Part shown: piece by piece, positions 1 to 11,900 of the stretch | How the letters are laid out: each line of letters opens with the position of its first letter | How positions within the stretch are numbered: position 1 is the first letter of the stretch | Assembly: GCF_022539315.1 (NCBI RefSeq) | Contig: NC_066317.1 | Coordinates: 43,122,435-43,186,434 of the forward strand | Source of the DNA: Serinus canaria | Lineage: Eukaryota > Chordata > Aves > Passeriformes > Fringillidae | DNA length: 64,000 nucleotides | Direction of reading: 5' to 3' | Notes under the pieces: generated by a model | What the model saw: only the letters and a program-made list of their open reading frames with translations | What the model was told of the DNA's origin: nothing | Database searches by the model: none | Program-made: the position numbers and the translations under genes

Positions 1-1549
1 GGTTTGATTTTTGAATACTTTTGTAATTATTGCATGCTATAGGGTTGGTGACTTCACTGGGTCTTACAAAGTCTTAGAATGCCATAAGAATTATTATAAA
101 CAGTCATTAAGGAAATGTTGCAAAGATGAGAAATATTTTGTGAATATAAGTTCAAAGTTTTGGTTAATGTGCATGAAGAATTCAGCTTATATGGATATCA
201 ATATAATTAAAATGTATGCTAATATTTGATTAAAAGTATTTTAATTGGTTAGAATAATGTTTCAAATCACCTTTTCACTAATGTAAGCCTATTACCTAGA
301 TACAGCTATGCCTTTAACAAGTACCTGCTGCTTGCTCATACAAATGTTTAAAATACATTTAAGAGAAATTTTAAACAGTACAGAAATGGAAAAGACACTA
401 AAGAATTTTCCAAACACACTTTATTATTTGAAAATCCTTTATATGTATCTAGAAAGATGGGTAGATGTGTTGCTTTCATAGAAGAGAAGTAAAGAAGATA
501 GAAGATAGGAAGATACTGACCTACAAAATTATTCATAGAGTGTTTGCAAATTCTAAATATTAGAAGAACAAAAAACCTGGGAACTACTAATTATAACTTC
601 CCTTTGGTTTTCATTAACATTGCCTTCTCCCAAGCAAGCTGTGCAACCTCAGTCTTTTAGTCCTACAAAAACTTCTTATTAAAACGGAGTAATCTCAAAC
701 TTCTGAAGCTGCATTTGTTGTACTTTGCCTTGGTAAGGTTTATTCCACTGTGACTCAAGTTGAGACATTTTCCCATCTAATTTCTCCTCCTAAATCAAGA
801 ACTTGAAATATTTTACACAAAGTATATATTGTTATTAACAGAAATCTCTATTTAATCCTTGTTTGGGAATACATTTGCTCTCAAGACATTACCAACACAT
901 GTTTGCACGAATAACTGAAACTGATCTTGAGATGGAGTGATACTTCTATGTCTTTGTAATTTTATTCTGAAGAATGTGGATACATTTCTTTACTTTTGCA
1001 GACTTAACTTTACCTCAGGTTCCACCAGTCTAATGCAGTCTTAATGAAAGAGCTCTGTCTACTGAGAACTACTTTGGATTTTACAGCCCATGCTAAAATT
1101 ACTGTTTGTTGCCACAAGGATCTGAGCCAAGAAATTAGAGGAAGCCTGAAAGTGTGTCAGATTCACCCCATTAGTCTTGTATTTGTCATATTTGTTACAG
1201 CATAGCCTTGGTATCCAAGATAATTTAGTTTTTATTGGTGGGATATTTTTGATAGCAGAAATCTTTACTATCATCCTCCCTAACTACAGAATTTACTTCT
1301 CCACTTTTCCTATTGTTTACAGAAAATAGACTCCTCTTGTCTCATTTAGAAAGATCAAATATAAATATTTAATTTCTGCACAGAGAAAGGGGAAGATGAG
1401 TTCTGATCACAGTGCTCTGGGGGAAAAGGGACTGCCTTATTTATGTTCTTATGCTTCAGTTTAAGTAACTTGTCTTTCATTGTTTCTTATTCACATTATT
1501 AAAGTGTACTTTTCATAGTAGACTTTTCTATTGTGTTGTATATCCACTA
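1..1549. other. AT-rich non-coding DNA, nothing recognised
   Basis: This stretch is AT-rich with short open frames only (72 codons or fewer) on both strands. None shows a domain, a signal peptide or exon-like splice borders that I can support. I see no repeat family here. It is most likely intergenic or intronic. Confidence 0.6.
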
Positions 1550-2145
1550 GTTGCCCAAATGGCCATTTGTAGGGCTTCCAAACACTTGTGTATGTCATGT
1601 ATTACTGGTTCTATGCATTTGCCAGTGCCAAGAATGGATTCTCTGAGACAGAGTGCCATACAGATTTTAATCTTCAGAATGCATTCAGTGGCCATCTGTC
1701 ACTACATGCACAGCAAGCTTGACTTCAGTGTAGTTGAGATTCTGCCCAGGACTACTGGAAATTGTGGTCTGGCTGTAGAACTAAACTCTCTGGCTGGTGC
1801 AGAAGATGATGACATGAATGGGCATCAAACTGTTCAAAGCTCGGGCTCTGATGACTTGTGGTGGAGATAGTTGGTGTTTTGTGCATGAATCTGACCAGAT
1901 AAAAGTGTGGTGGTGTTGCATGGTTGTTGTCTCTTCTTTTTCCTCTGACCTGCTGATATGACAAGTTAAACTAACGTTCTGATGGTTCTGTGTCCAGTCT
2001 GTATGCTTCTTTGTTTGCAGAACTACAACAGGGGTACATACACCCAAGACTGTTACAAGATTAAAATATAAACCTAGTCTCAAATTAAAATAAAATGTAT
2101 GAATGTTCCATGTGGGACTTCTATTAAAAAAAAAAAAAAAAAAAA
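1550..2145 (+). pseudogene. possible poly(A)-tailed retrocopy or 3'-UTR-like block
   Basis: A run of 20 A residues at 2126-2145 follows an AATAAA at 2089-2094 by about 31 bases, the spacing expected between a polyadenylation signal and the start of a poly(A) tail. The block upstream is somewhat less AT-rich than its surroundings and holds a 103-codon open frame at 1559-1870 that ends at TAG about 220 bases before the signal. The frame translates to an acidic, serine-containing C-terminus but I do not recognise the protein. The layout would fit the 3' end of a reverse-transcribed mRNA or the real 3' end of an unannotated transcript. I found no convincing target-site duplication and the 5' limit is arbitrary. 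The alternative is a chance A tract beside a common hexamer in AT-rich DNA. Confidence 0.25.
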
Positions 2146-4927
2146 CAGCTAAAATAGCAAAATATCATCTGCTAAAAATTAGTGGGGTTTTAATTTTTTA
2201 AGCAGCATAATAAGGAAAATTTGAAGTCAACTTTTTTTATGGTGGTCAATTTTATCTTTTCCTGAGAATTGCATTCTGAGGGGTTTTGTTTTCCTTTTTT
2301 AAAAGGAAAGACACTATTGTTAAAACAAGGAAGGGAACTCTATTCTTATTTTATTCAGGTCAGCTATTCACAGCAAATAATTGATCAAATGTATTTTCAA
2401 GTAATTTAATTCCATATTTTAGAGACTAGAGTTTTATGAAAACATAAGCCTATGTCAGTTTCTGTGAAATGAGGACTTGGACATAGGATGTTTAAGCAGA
2501 ATTTCATTTTCAGTCAGTCCAAACAAAAATTTTGAAGAAATGAATGTTTCCTGTATTGTCTGAGACAGGGAGATACAGAGACTGATGTTACTAATATTCT
2601 GATGGATATATATGGCCCTGGAGAATGTTCCATATTGGTAATCATCTTCCTAGTTAGTTCCAACAGTAATGTCTTAAGAGTAGTGATGTGACAAACTATA
2701 GGGTACATATGAAAATTATGTAAAAAGTTGTGCATCACCTTCTGGAACACAAGTGCTTGTATGAATCTGTCATACCTCTGACTAGAAATGATTGTGCCTG
2801 AAAATTGCACACTCATTTGATGTCTTAGCCCATTTGTATTCAGCTGAATTGTGCTTGAACAGAGTTTAAAACCAAGAATGGTATTGGAAGTTTAGGAAGC
2901 AAGTGAGAATCCACTGAAGGATCCCCTTCATCACCTTCTACCAATCTTTTAGTACTTGTTATATGTATTTCATGGCATAGGCATCAACTTGTATAGTATG
3001 TTTTTTCAGCCATAAAAACAATCATACTGCTGGCAGCACTACTTTCCAGGGTCATTAGTCTACTACTGCCATGTCTGTTTGAGGACCTTTACTCTAGGAT
3101 TTAGAAGCACAGATTTTTTAAAAAAATTATTATTGCTTAATAGATGTATTGTTTTAAATATTGCTGTTGTGTTTCCAGTCTTCTGCATACACATTAATAA
3201 CAGATGCAAGGGAAACATAGAATGACACTAGAGAATATTTAGTAAAGACCCCAAAACAAAAGCCACTTTAGCTTGGGTTCATGTTATTCTGATGTTTCAA
3301 TTTAACACTGCTCTGCAAATTGTCTCTCAGGTTGAAAAAATAGTCTCTATTGCAGAATTGAAGGCATTAATTTTCAGGTATTAAGAGCATGTGTATTTCC
3401 CCCAAAATCAGAAAAAAATACTGATTATGGGGGTTTAGAAACTGAGATCTTAACCAGTGGTGGTAAATCAAATAGAAAAAAACCAAACCCATGACTGTTA
3501 TCTTTTTCTAAGTTACAGCACTCTTTCACCAAAATTTTAAAAGAATATGTACTTAAGAGTGTATCATACTGACTAAAAGGTGGCTAGAAGGACTCTTTTT
3601 TATGCCAAAGCCATTTCTCCCTGCTGAATACAGGTTGCTTACAAGTTATTAAACAGAGAGAAATAGACTAATGCTAAAATAATCTAGGCAATACTCTGCC
3701 TGAATCAGGAAACTGGGAAGGAAACCTAATGCCCTGAATGTCCCCATACTCAACTGTGTTGATCACAGGATTAATTCTAACATTAAATAAAGTATTTCAG
3801 TGGATTTCTTAGGAAAAAATGGAAATTCTGTACAAAATTCAGCTATGCATTTTTGGAAATGGAAACACAGCCACATCTAAGCATCTGGCATCAACACTTC
3901 CCTGGATGAGAAAGGAAACTGAATATGTCTATTGAATGTGAGAACAAAATGTCTTTTTTGCCAAACCCAGTACAAATCATCAGTGCCAAAGCAAAGTGCT
4001 TTCAAAAGCTTAGCTGGAGTCCACTAAGACTTATTTTAATCAGATGTAAGGAGAAAGGAACAATATCAAGCTATTATTTCCTGTTGATATTTGTTCCTGT
4101 TATCTAGAGCCCACCAAACAAAACCCCCAAATACTTTAAAAAAGTTTAATTGATTAAACTGTGTTGCCATTCATCACGGAGCTGTTTAATTACATTCTAG
4201 TTTTGATAGGAACTCTTGGAAACCATCATTGAAACTGATTACCAAAAGATAATTATTTGCACTTGGATCAGTTGTACTGTCTAGTACCTAAGTCTTTCAC
4301 CTCTAAATAATTCTGGTTACAATAATTTTTAAGGTAAGCAAGAGCTAAGAGCTCTGAAAGCTACTGAAATTTATTATGGCTGAAATGCAAGAAACCAAAA
4401 CTCACAGCACATTCTCCACCCCTCAACAAACACATCTAGATATAGAGTACAAGTTTCTAATGGAAATGGCACATTTTAATGCTTTCTCTGTGTTTGAACC
4501 TACTAAGATGAAAAGCTGCTGCAGAACAGACCAAAACAACCAAGTTATGGGACACAACTTAGGAGCCTAAGGCTCTTAAGAGCTTAGAGTATTAGTAAGA
4601 AAGGAGGAGAAGAATAGGTGAGTGCTTACAAAGTAAAATATTCCTGTGCTAGGAATCTGAATCTTTCTTATATCTGCTTCTTCTAAACAAGCTGAGAGAC
4701 ATACCCAGGAAGGCAACTATTGTACTCAGTGAAAATAATAACATCTGTGTGTACTACATCTTCCTGCTTCCAGTGCCCTCCTCTGACAAAAGCCAAGACT
4801 GAAAACAAAATTTTCATCACAATTTATGATATTTCTGACAATTTTTCATTTCCTATGTTCTAAAACAGTTCTGGAAATATCAGGGTCAGTACTGAAATAG
4901 TTCAATTATCTCCCTGTAAAGAATTTA
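2146..4927. other. AT-rich non-coding DNA, nothing recognised
   Basis: No gene, RNA gene or repeat family is recognisable. Open frames are 100 codons or fewer and look random. A short stretch at 4144-4192 is dense in TAAT/ATTA motifs, of the kind bound by homeodomain proteins, but this is weak evidence in AT-rich DNA. Confidence 0.55.
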
Positions 4928-5009
4928 CCTTTATTTTAGTATTGCTAATAATTGGTAATTTAGTATTGCTGCTATTGGTATTGCTAAAAACCTTTATTTT
5001 AGTATTGCT
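4928..5009. repeat. short local direct repeat
   Basis: The same 19 bases (beginning CCTTTATTTTAG and ending TATTGCT) occur at 4928-4946 and 4991-5009. A partial third copy of the TTTAGTATTGCT part lies at 4959-4970. This looks like a small local duplication by replication slippage, with no sign of a mobile element. Confidence 0.75.
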
Positions 5010-5178
5010 TCCAAATACTTTTGAAGTGGTTAAAGACAAACAAACCCCCCCAAAGGAACACAAAAATAATCAACCTACTCTGCTGTCCCAGCCCCAGCAC
5101 TTCTAATGAGTTATTGAGGTAAAAAGTTTTCCTTTTTAATTATTTTTTCTTTCATTTCAAGGCAGTCTTCCTTTGAAG

Positions 5179-5364
5179 AAAAAAAAAAAAAAAAAGAAAC
5201 CTCTCTGAGAAGAGTTTTCTTTCTCTGTTCCATCCCTGTAGGGAAGTACAAATATACTTTGACATGTCTCTCTCAGCTCTTCCCAGCCTTAAATGATGCT
5301 GGCAATTCCATAGGCTGTAGCTCTCTTGTGAGGCTTCCCTGCTGTCAATTTTTTTTTTTTTTTT
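5179..5364. repeat. poly(A) and poly(T) tracts facing each other
   Basis: A run of 17 A at 5179-5195 is followed about 150 bases later by a run of 16 T at 5349-5364, giving an inverted pair of homopolymers. The segment between is pyrimidine-rich without a recognised repeat. The pair could fold as a weak A-T stem but may be coincidental. Confidence 0.7.
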
Positions 5365-7479
5365 GTTCATCTAGAAAACGTAGTCGATTTGATGCCTTTT
5401 TCATTATAAAAGTAATTTTATCCATGAAGTATCCTTTTACTTAAATAATCACTTTTTTCTTTATTGCTTTTTCAGTGATCCCTTTAAAAATGAGTCTTTG
5501 TTAATGGATCTATAGCCTCTGAACATATTTTCTAGCCTCTCTGATAGTATTCTCTGATCACATTCTCCTTTCAGGCATGATGAAAGGATACAATCAGAAT
5601 TAGTGGGACTGGAACTAAATGTTGAGATTTCTATGATGATGAGAACTCTGGGACCATTCTCCAAAGGATTCTCTCCTCTGGGTATTTTGCATTTGCATAC
5701 AGGCACCATCTGAGCTTCCAAAAAACTCACCTGCTTTTTAATGTAGCTCTGGGAAGAAAGCCATTAAGAGCCAAGACTGCTAGCAGAGAGCATGTCAGGC
5801 TTCTGCAAGCAGCACCAGTGCATCCCACCTAGTCAAGCATCTGACTCATGGGGCAGTCTGAAGGCTTTGTAGTATGTGATGGCATGACTAATGGAGTGGT
5901 TTCCTTGTTTTTTGTTTCATCCTCTCCTTAAAAAGTGAATCATGTGCAAGGTGCCTTTGCCTGCAGTGTCTTTTTCTAACATTTTGTTTTGCCTTCATCT
6001 TCTCTCCATGAAAAGAAAATTGCTTCTATATTAAACAAGTCAGGAGATTTGTGACACTCAGTTGTTGAGAATGTTAATGTTGTTGAATCAAACTGTTTCC
6101 CATAAAAAGTTTAACAAATGAAGTAGTTAAAATTTCTCATGTAATCTCCATGTTATATTACTGATTACTTTTAAAATAGGAACTGATATGAAGAGGCCTG
6201 GTGTTACATAGAATTACATCTCAGTTTTACCCTAACCATTGAAGACAATTTGAAGGCTGGCTTACACATAGAGAGTCCATCAGTTAGCCCATGGTTCTAA
6301 AGTGCAGATCATAATGATTTCTCTGCACCTTCAGGAAAGGGTGCAGGACATCCAAATGTGTGAAGGATGGCAGTGTGGCAGGATTATGACCTTTCACAGA
6401 AAGGGTCACATGCCTGACTTTACAATGCTGCAGTTACATGATGCAGGAAATCTCTCACCACCCCCAGCAAAGAGCTGCCTTGCAGAATGGGAGCAGTGGG
6501 GAAAAGTGGCAGACTTGTCCTGCTGTCTTTGTGCATTCACCAGGGTGAGCAAGGAGACTCCCTACTCCCTATCTTGCCCTTTGATATAACCAGCTCTGAT
6601 ATCTCTCATATAACCAACTGCATAACAAATTTTCCTTGGAGTCTTCCAAAGCTGCAGACATGTTGAGGGAGTTCAACAGACAGAAATATAGTCTCTCTAA
6701 ATTTCTTCCCATTCATTTCCAAAGGGGAAACCTATGCTAAGAACTTGGGGAGCATTATGCAGTGCAGGACTCACTAGAAAAAGGCTCACAATCCATTTGT
6801 ATTCATGCTGAGTAGTATCTGTAAAGTGAGACAGAGAACTAAACAGAGAAATAAACAGTGAACTTTCTAGATCACCAGCTCCAAACACTTCGAGCTGACC
6901 AATCTGCTCTGAAAATAGTAGCATTTGCCACAAATATTTGCACGTATTTGATACTACAAAATTATGTATGGCTGAAGGAATATTGATTTTCTTTTTTCTA
7001 TGCTTGTTTTGATTCCCTAGAATAATACATTGCACATAATGTTTTGGGGCTTGTCCCTTGTGGGAGTCCATGCTTTTTCAGATCCGACTGAGTAATTTTG
7101 AAAGTTGTTGCTGCTTTATTGATTTTCTGCCCAAACCCATTTTGCTAAGTAAACTGATACAGGAAGTAGGGCTTGTGATCATCTCACAGACACAATAGCC
7201 AAGCCCTACTCCTTTCCAAAGCTCCAAGGCTTTATAATTTTTAAATCTCATTTTTATTTGACCTAGGTGACCTGTAAAATAGGAAAACCACAGATCTGCT
7301 AAGTAAGATGGAATAAAAATAAACAAGTTTGCAAACCCATTTTTCCTTGCTCCCTATGTCCTTCCAGGGGTGAGTCCTTTGCTGTGAGCTTCTACTCCAT
7401 CAACTCAGAAACTCACCAGCCACAAAATTCTTCCAGTCCCTTCATGTCTCATGAGAAAAGGCCTGTAGTCCATTTCCAG
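5365..7479. other. AT-rich non-coding DNA, nothing recognised
   Basis: Open frames of up to 124 codons occur on both strands (for example 6697-7071, minus) but show no domain or exon structure. No repeat family was recognised. Confidence 0.55.
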
Positions 7480-8020
7480 AAAGACCCAGCCTGCCCATGC
7501 CTCTTCCCACGGGGGGCAAGCCAGCCTACTGTTCACTCCTGAGCACCCGCTGCCTTTCTGCTCTTGAAGGTTCCTCTAAGACAGGCAACTATGGCCTTTC
7601 ATGGCACAGGTGCAGCCAATGCAGCCCACCCTCCCACCTCATCACTAAAACCCTCCCTGTTGCTCTGCCTGCTCTCCCTCCCACCCAAGGACAGAAGCTT
7701 TCCGTGGCAGGAAGGTCAGGGAGCTGTACTTCCACAGGCGGTGAGTTAGCATGCTCTGCTGACTGGCTGGGTACGTGGCTGTCAGGGCACACCAGGCTCC
7801 TGTTTTCCAGCCTTGTTCATACTCCTCAGCTCTTTTCTGCTGCTCTGCTTCCTGCCCTGCCTGCTGGCACTGGTGGAGCTGCCAGTGCTTTGGTGTGTGG
7901 GTGGAAAGTGGCAGTAAGGCTGCATAGCTCTCTGCTGGCAGGAGGCAAGGCATCCCTGAAAGCTGGGCAGCAGCTGAGACCAGGGCTCTGTAAGTGGCAG
8001 GGCTTAGGTGTTTTTTAAAA
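7480..8020. other. GC-rich island in AT-rich surroundings
   Basis: About 540 bases are clearly richer in C and G than the flanks and rich in CCTGC, CTGGC and GGCAGG words. CpG dinucleotides remain few, so this is not a typical CpG-island promoter. Because stop codons are rarer in GC-rich DNA, open frames appear in several frames at once, the longest being 173 codons on the plus strand at 7497-8018. They overlap on both strands and none resembles a known family, so I do not call a gene. It may be an old, unrecognised retroelement piece, a non-coding exon, or a compositional insertion. Confidence 0.55.
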
Positions 8021-8762
8021 TGTACATATATTTTATTTCGTTTAATAATACTGAGAGACAGAGGTTTCCATTCATTTTGCAGTAACTAAGGTCCCATTCT
8101 CTGATGTCCCTGACTTCATTTTCTTTCGGAACAGAAACATCTTGCAGAGTTCAGTGCTCCCTGGGGTAGCTGTAGTGTTCCCTTACCAGGTTGCTGCATA
8201 GTGGTGATTGAGCCTCTTTTTGTGCTTGTGTGGAATAGTTAAGAAAAAAATAACCAAACCATTCATAGAGACTGTGGGGAATATATATTTCCCCTTTGAA
8301 GTGTAGTTAGCTCAAATGAGTTTGTATGGTTTATTTCTTTAGGTTTACAGGGATAATCTATATTCCATTTCTGTTCCTATGGTGCCAGGTGCCAGTTCAA
8401 TACTTTAAATGCACTGCATAATTGTAAAGATAAAATCTGTAAAACTTCTGTGAAAGTTTTGTAATAATGGGAGATATTGACTTCTACATTTTATATGGTG
8501 AGTATGAACAGATGTGGATGTTACAATACTAAAAAAAATCCTACAGTACTGACAAATAGTATTTTGCATAGTTACTGTTTTTTCCTGGCTTACTTGGTGG
8601 AGAATGGTTACAAGGGAAAAAGAGGTTTCTGAGAATGCTGCTTGCTGCTTCAAAAATTATAAGTGAAGCTGTTTTTAAGGCCAAGTCCATGGTTATTAAA
8701 AAAAAAAAGGCAACAAACCATTAAACTGCAATCTGAGAGAGTATAGTGGCTTTGTTTAAAGG

Positions 8763-8838
8763 ATGGAGACATTTGACTGGAAATATTTGATGGCACTACT
8801 GCTGAGTGTAGTAGTCATCATCACAGGAGCAGGTGAAA
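8763..8838 (+). CDS. candidate signal-peptide first exon (weak)
   Basis: An ATG at 8763 sits in a good Kozak setting (A at -3, G at +4). It opens 25 codons of signal-peptide type: a short polar start containing FDWKY, then the hydrophobic core MALLLSVVVIITGAG. The frame runs into GTAAGT, a near-consensus splice donor, at 8839-8844, which would leave a phase-1 junction. Phase 1 is common after signal-peptide exons of secreted and cell-surface proteins. A second possible donor (GTGAAA) begins at 8833. Without splicing the frame continues to 8984 (73 codons). I recognise no gene, see no promoter and find no partner exon in the window. Chance remains quite possible in 64 kb of sequence. Confidence 0.22.
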
Positions 8839-8984
8839 GTAAGTTACAGTCAGAAAGGATATATATTTTACTTTCTGTCATGGGTGACATCCATAGTTAC
8901 AGGTATTTCCCTTTCAAATACATGTTTGCTCTTTTTGTAAGCTATATAGAAATAAAATGGAGACAAGAACAGATTCTGAAATAG

Positions 8985-11900
8985 AAGTAATGGTGACAAG
9001 GAAAGGAGAGTGTGGATTCCTATCACTGTTTTATAAGGGCAGACATAGAGAAGTATAGAGGAATTTACTTTTGTGTGTGGTTTCAATTTAGGTGATTCCA
9101 TATATTCTTTAAACAGTTCTTTAGGGATCAGCTTACCATAGGGTGGGAGGAGAGCTAGCTTTTGCATTGCCATGACACTCTCCTGTAGCATATCTGTTAT
9201 GTGTGGTCACAGTGAAGGTTTTGCCCAGCCTCAGTAAAGTGGGGAGGAAGAAACCCTGACTGCAGGCCAGAAGCAGGAAAGTTGTTTTTCATTCACTGAA
9301 AAGGAAAGAGTGACATTACCCATCAATATTTTTAGCTAAGGCTTTACACCTTCTTATTTCAGTGAAAGCCTAAGCTGAACATCAGTGGGAGGCTTCAGTC
9401 AAAGGAATGACACAGGTCCTTGCTTTGACGGAGGTCTGTTTGTAAGGACTGCTTAAGGGAGAAGGAAGATGGACTTGAGGTGGCCAGGTCCAGCATCAGG
9501 TAGGATTTTCTTTAGTGGCTGGGGAAGAGAAAATTACTGTCAAGCAAGTGATTGGCTGGCACCTACTGGTTGACCCCAGGACCGTGATGTTTTTTTTGAT
9601 GCATGAGAAGAAGTAGACTGTGGTTGTTTTAACATTTAAACATTTTGATCTGTGAATTTCATAAGCCACTCACTCTTCTAATTATTGCAAATTTTTCTGC
9701 AATTATTTGAAAGGAGGTATAATGGCATGACCTACTTAAGGATTTAGACTGTTTTTAAGTGTAATTCTGTTAGTGAAAAATTCTAAATGTTGATTTTTCT
9801 ATGAGTAAAATAAAATTTTGTCATTTTGTTTGCATATGCATAGGACTCAGATTTTCATTGGTCATCTTCCTATTTATTTGTGTCCTAGCTGGCCAGCAAG
9901 CATAAAATTTCTCTCTCACTCTTCCTCGTCTCCCACTTTAAATGCAGTGACAAAACTCTTCCTCCAAATCCAGGAGCTGTGTAGAACAACCATCTGCCCA
10001 TCTAGAACAGCTTTCTTTTCCATTGATTGCCGACTTCACTCATTTGTAGCAAAAATTATGTTGCAACATTTTCTTTTCCAGATCAAAATTGCATTATTTA
10101 CTTTTTTTCCTGTTTTCTCAAGAAGTCATGAGTACAAAGCTGTGTTATGCATTGTAATACCATTGGTAGAACTGACTTAGGCAACCCATTTGCATTTATG
10201 AAATACAGCCCATGTCTTTGCATTCATTATTCCTTAATTTTGATAGGAAACATCCTAGAGAGCTAATTTTGTGGTAGTTCAGAACAGCTAATTCTGATTG
10301 GCACTGCAGCATCACAGGGATAGTGAAGTTGGACCTCAAAACCAGAGTGAGTAGTTTATGTAAATATCTTGCTGGTGAACTACTCTCCTGTAGTGAACTA
10401 AAACCAGTGTCCTATGTGATGACTCTTACTAAGAACTAGTGTTTGTCCTGAGCTGTTTGAGGATCATCAGTACTGTTTGTTAAAGTAAATTTCTACAATT
10501 CTAATGAGAATGGCCACCAATAGCTGAATTCCCCACGTTTAAAGATTTCATTTCTGTTGCAGCTCTGTATGGGGAAGCTAGAAGATGCTTTGATCTCAGA
10601 GCACCAGGTTGTGCCACTGCAGCTTCTGTGAGTGAAATGTGTTCTCTAGGCCAGGAGTACAAACTATGCCAGGGTTGGGTAACCAGCCAGTTTGGCTTGG
10701 AGCACTTTTAGGTAGAAAACTTTAAAGTCTTGTCCTGATGCTTTTCTGCCCCTACTGCCAGCACCCTGTTCTAGCTCTAAAAGTGTTTGAGTTCTGAAGC
10801 TCCCCTGAAACCCGAATGCTCTGAGTGCTCTGGGAGCTGAGCAATGGGGAAGGCATTGATTTGTGCTGCAAGATGCTCCTCTGTTGTGCCAGGAGAATCT
10901 GTACTCAGCATGTCTGCAGCCAGGCAATGCCCAGCATGTACAGAAACAGACACCAATTTGCCATTAATTGACAAAACAAATCATTAAATGTCATTAAATG
11001 AAAAATCTAATTTCTTTTGTCTAAAAGGCATTGTATGTATTTAGGAAAAGCTGAAGTCCCTTGGTATACTCTTATTCAATTTTTTTATAGAGTCAGTGGA
11101 TAAATTCAGAAATACTTAAAATCCACAAGCTGTTTTCTAACTAGCAGTTCAGATTTTTGTGAGCGATTGATTTATGAAGGTTGTAAAACAAAACAATATT
11201 GTCACTAGGGAGCTGAATTTTTGCAGTTTATATATGACAACCAAGCTGTATCAAGGCAGTGTTTTGCCAGATTTTGTATGCTTCTTAAATACTATTAGAA
11301 ATTATTTCTCATAGGTATCACAAAACCCTTAAATAAAATTATGTGAATAAATAAATTTTGAATAGCTGCTAACATTTGGTTTTGAACGTTGTTAGCTTGC
11401 TTTGGGAATAGCATGGCTGGAACACCCTGTGTGTTTTGTACACCTGTGGTCCCCACAAGTATGGTTAGGAGACAGCTCACTCAGTTTTATGTTCAAGCAG
11501 GTGTTTATCCTTCTGGTGTTTATCCTCAGTTGCTCAAACTTACATGTAGCAGTGGAAATAGCTGCTAATCACCAGGATTGAGGAAAGATAAAAAACAGCA
11601 TAAAACTATGATTTTGATTGAACAGATCCATCAAATAGCACTTTGAATTTGTGGTGAGTGGGAGAGTATGTACTTTTCTGCATAAGCCTCAGGAATAAGT
11701 TTTGTGCAGGAAATTTACTTATGGATATTTATATCAAGAGTTGACATTCTGGAAATCACATCTTCTTACAATAGTTTTTTACTAGTTGTCTAGTCCTTAC
11801 ATACCAGTATCAAATAGAGCTATTGAGGAGAAGATTTTAAAAACGCAACACAAAACACCAGCAGTTGCAAGTTTAAAGAATAGATTAATGAATTACATGT

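Noticed and set aside
7497..8018. 173-codon open frame in the GC-rich island
   Set aside because: Overlapping frames are open on both strands because stops are scarce in GC-rich DNA, and no family resemblance is visible.
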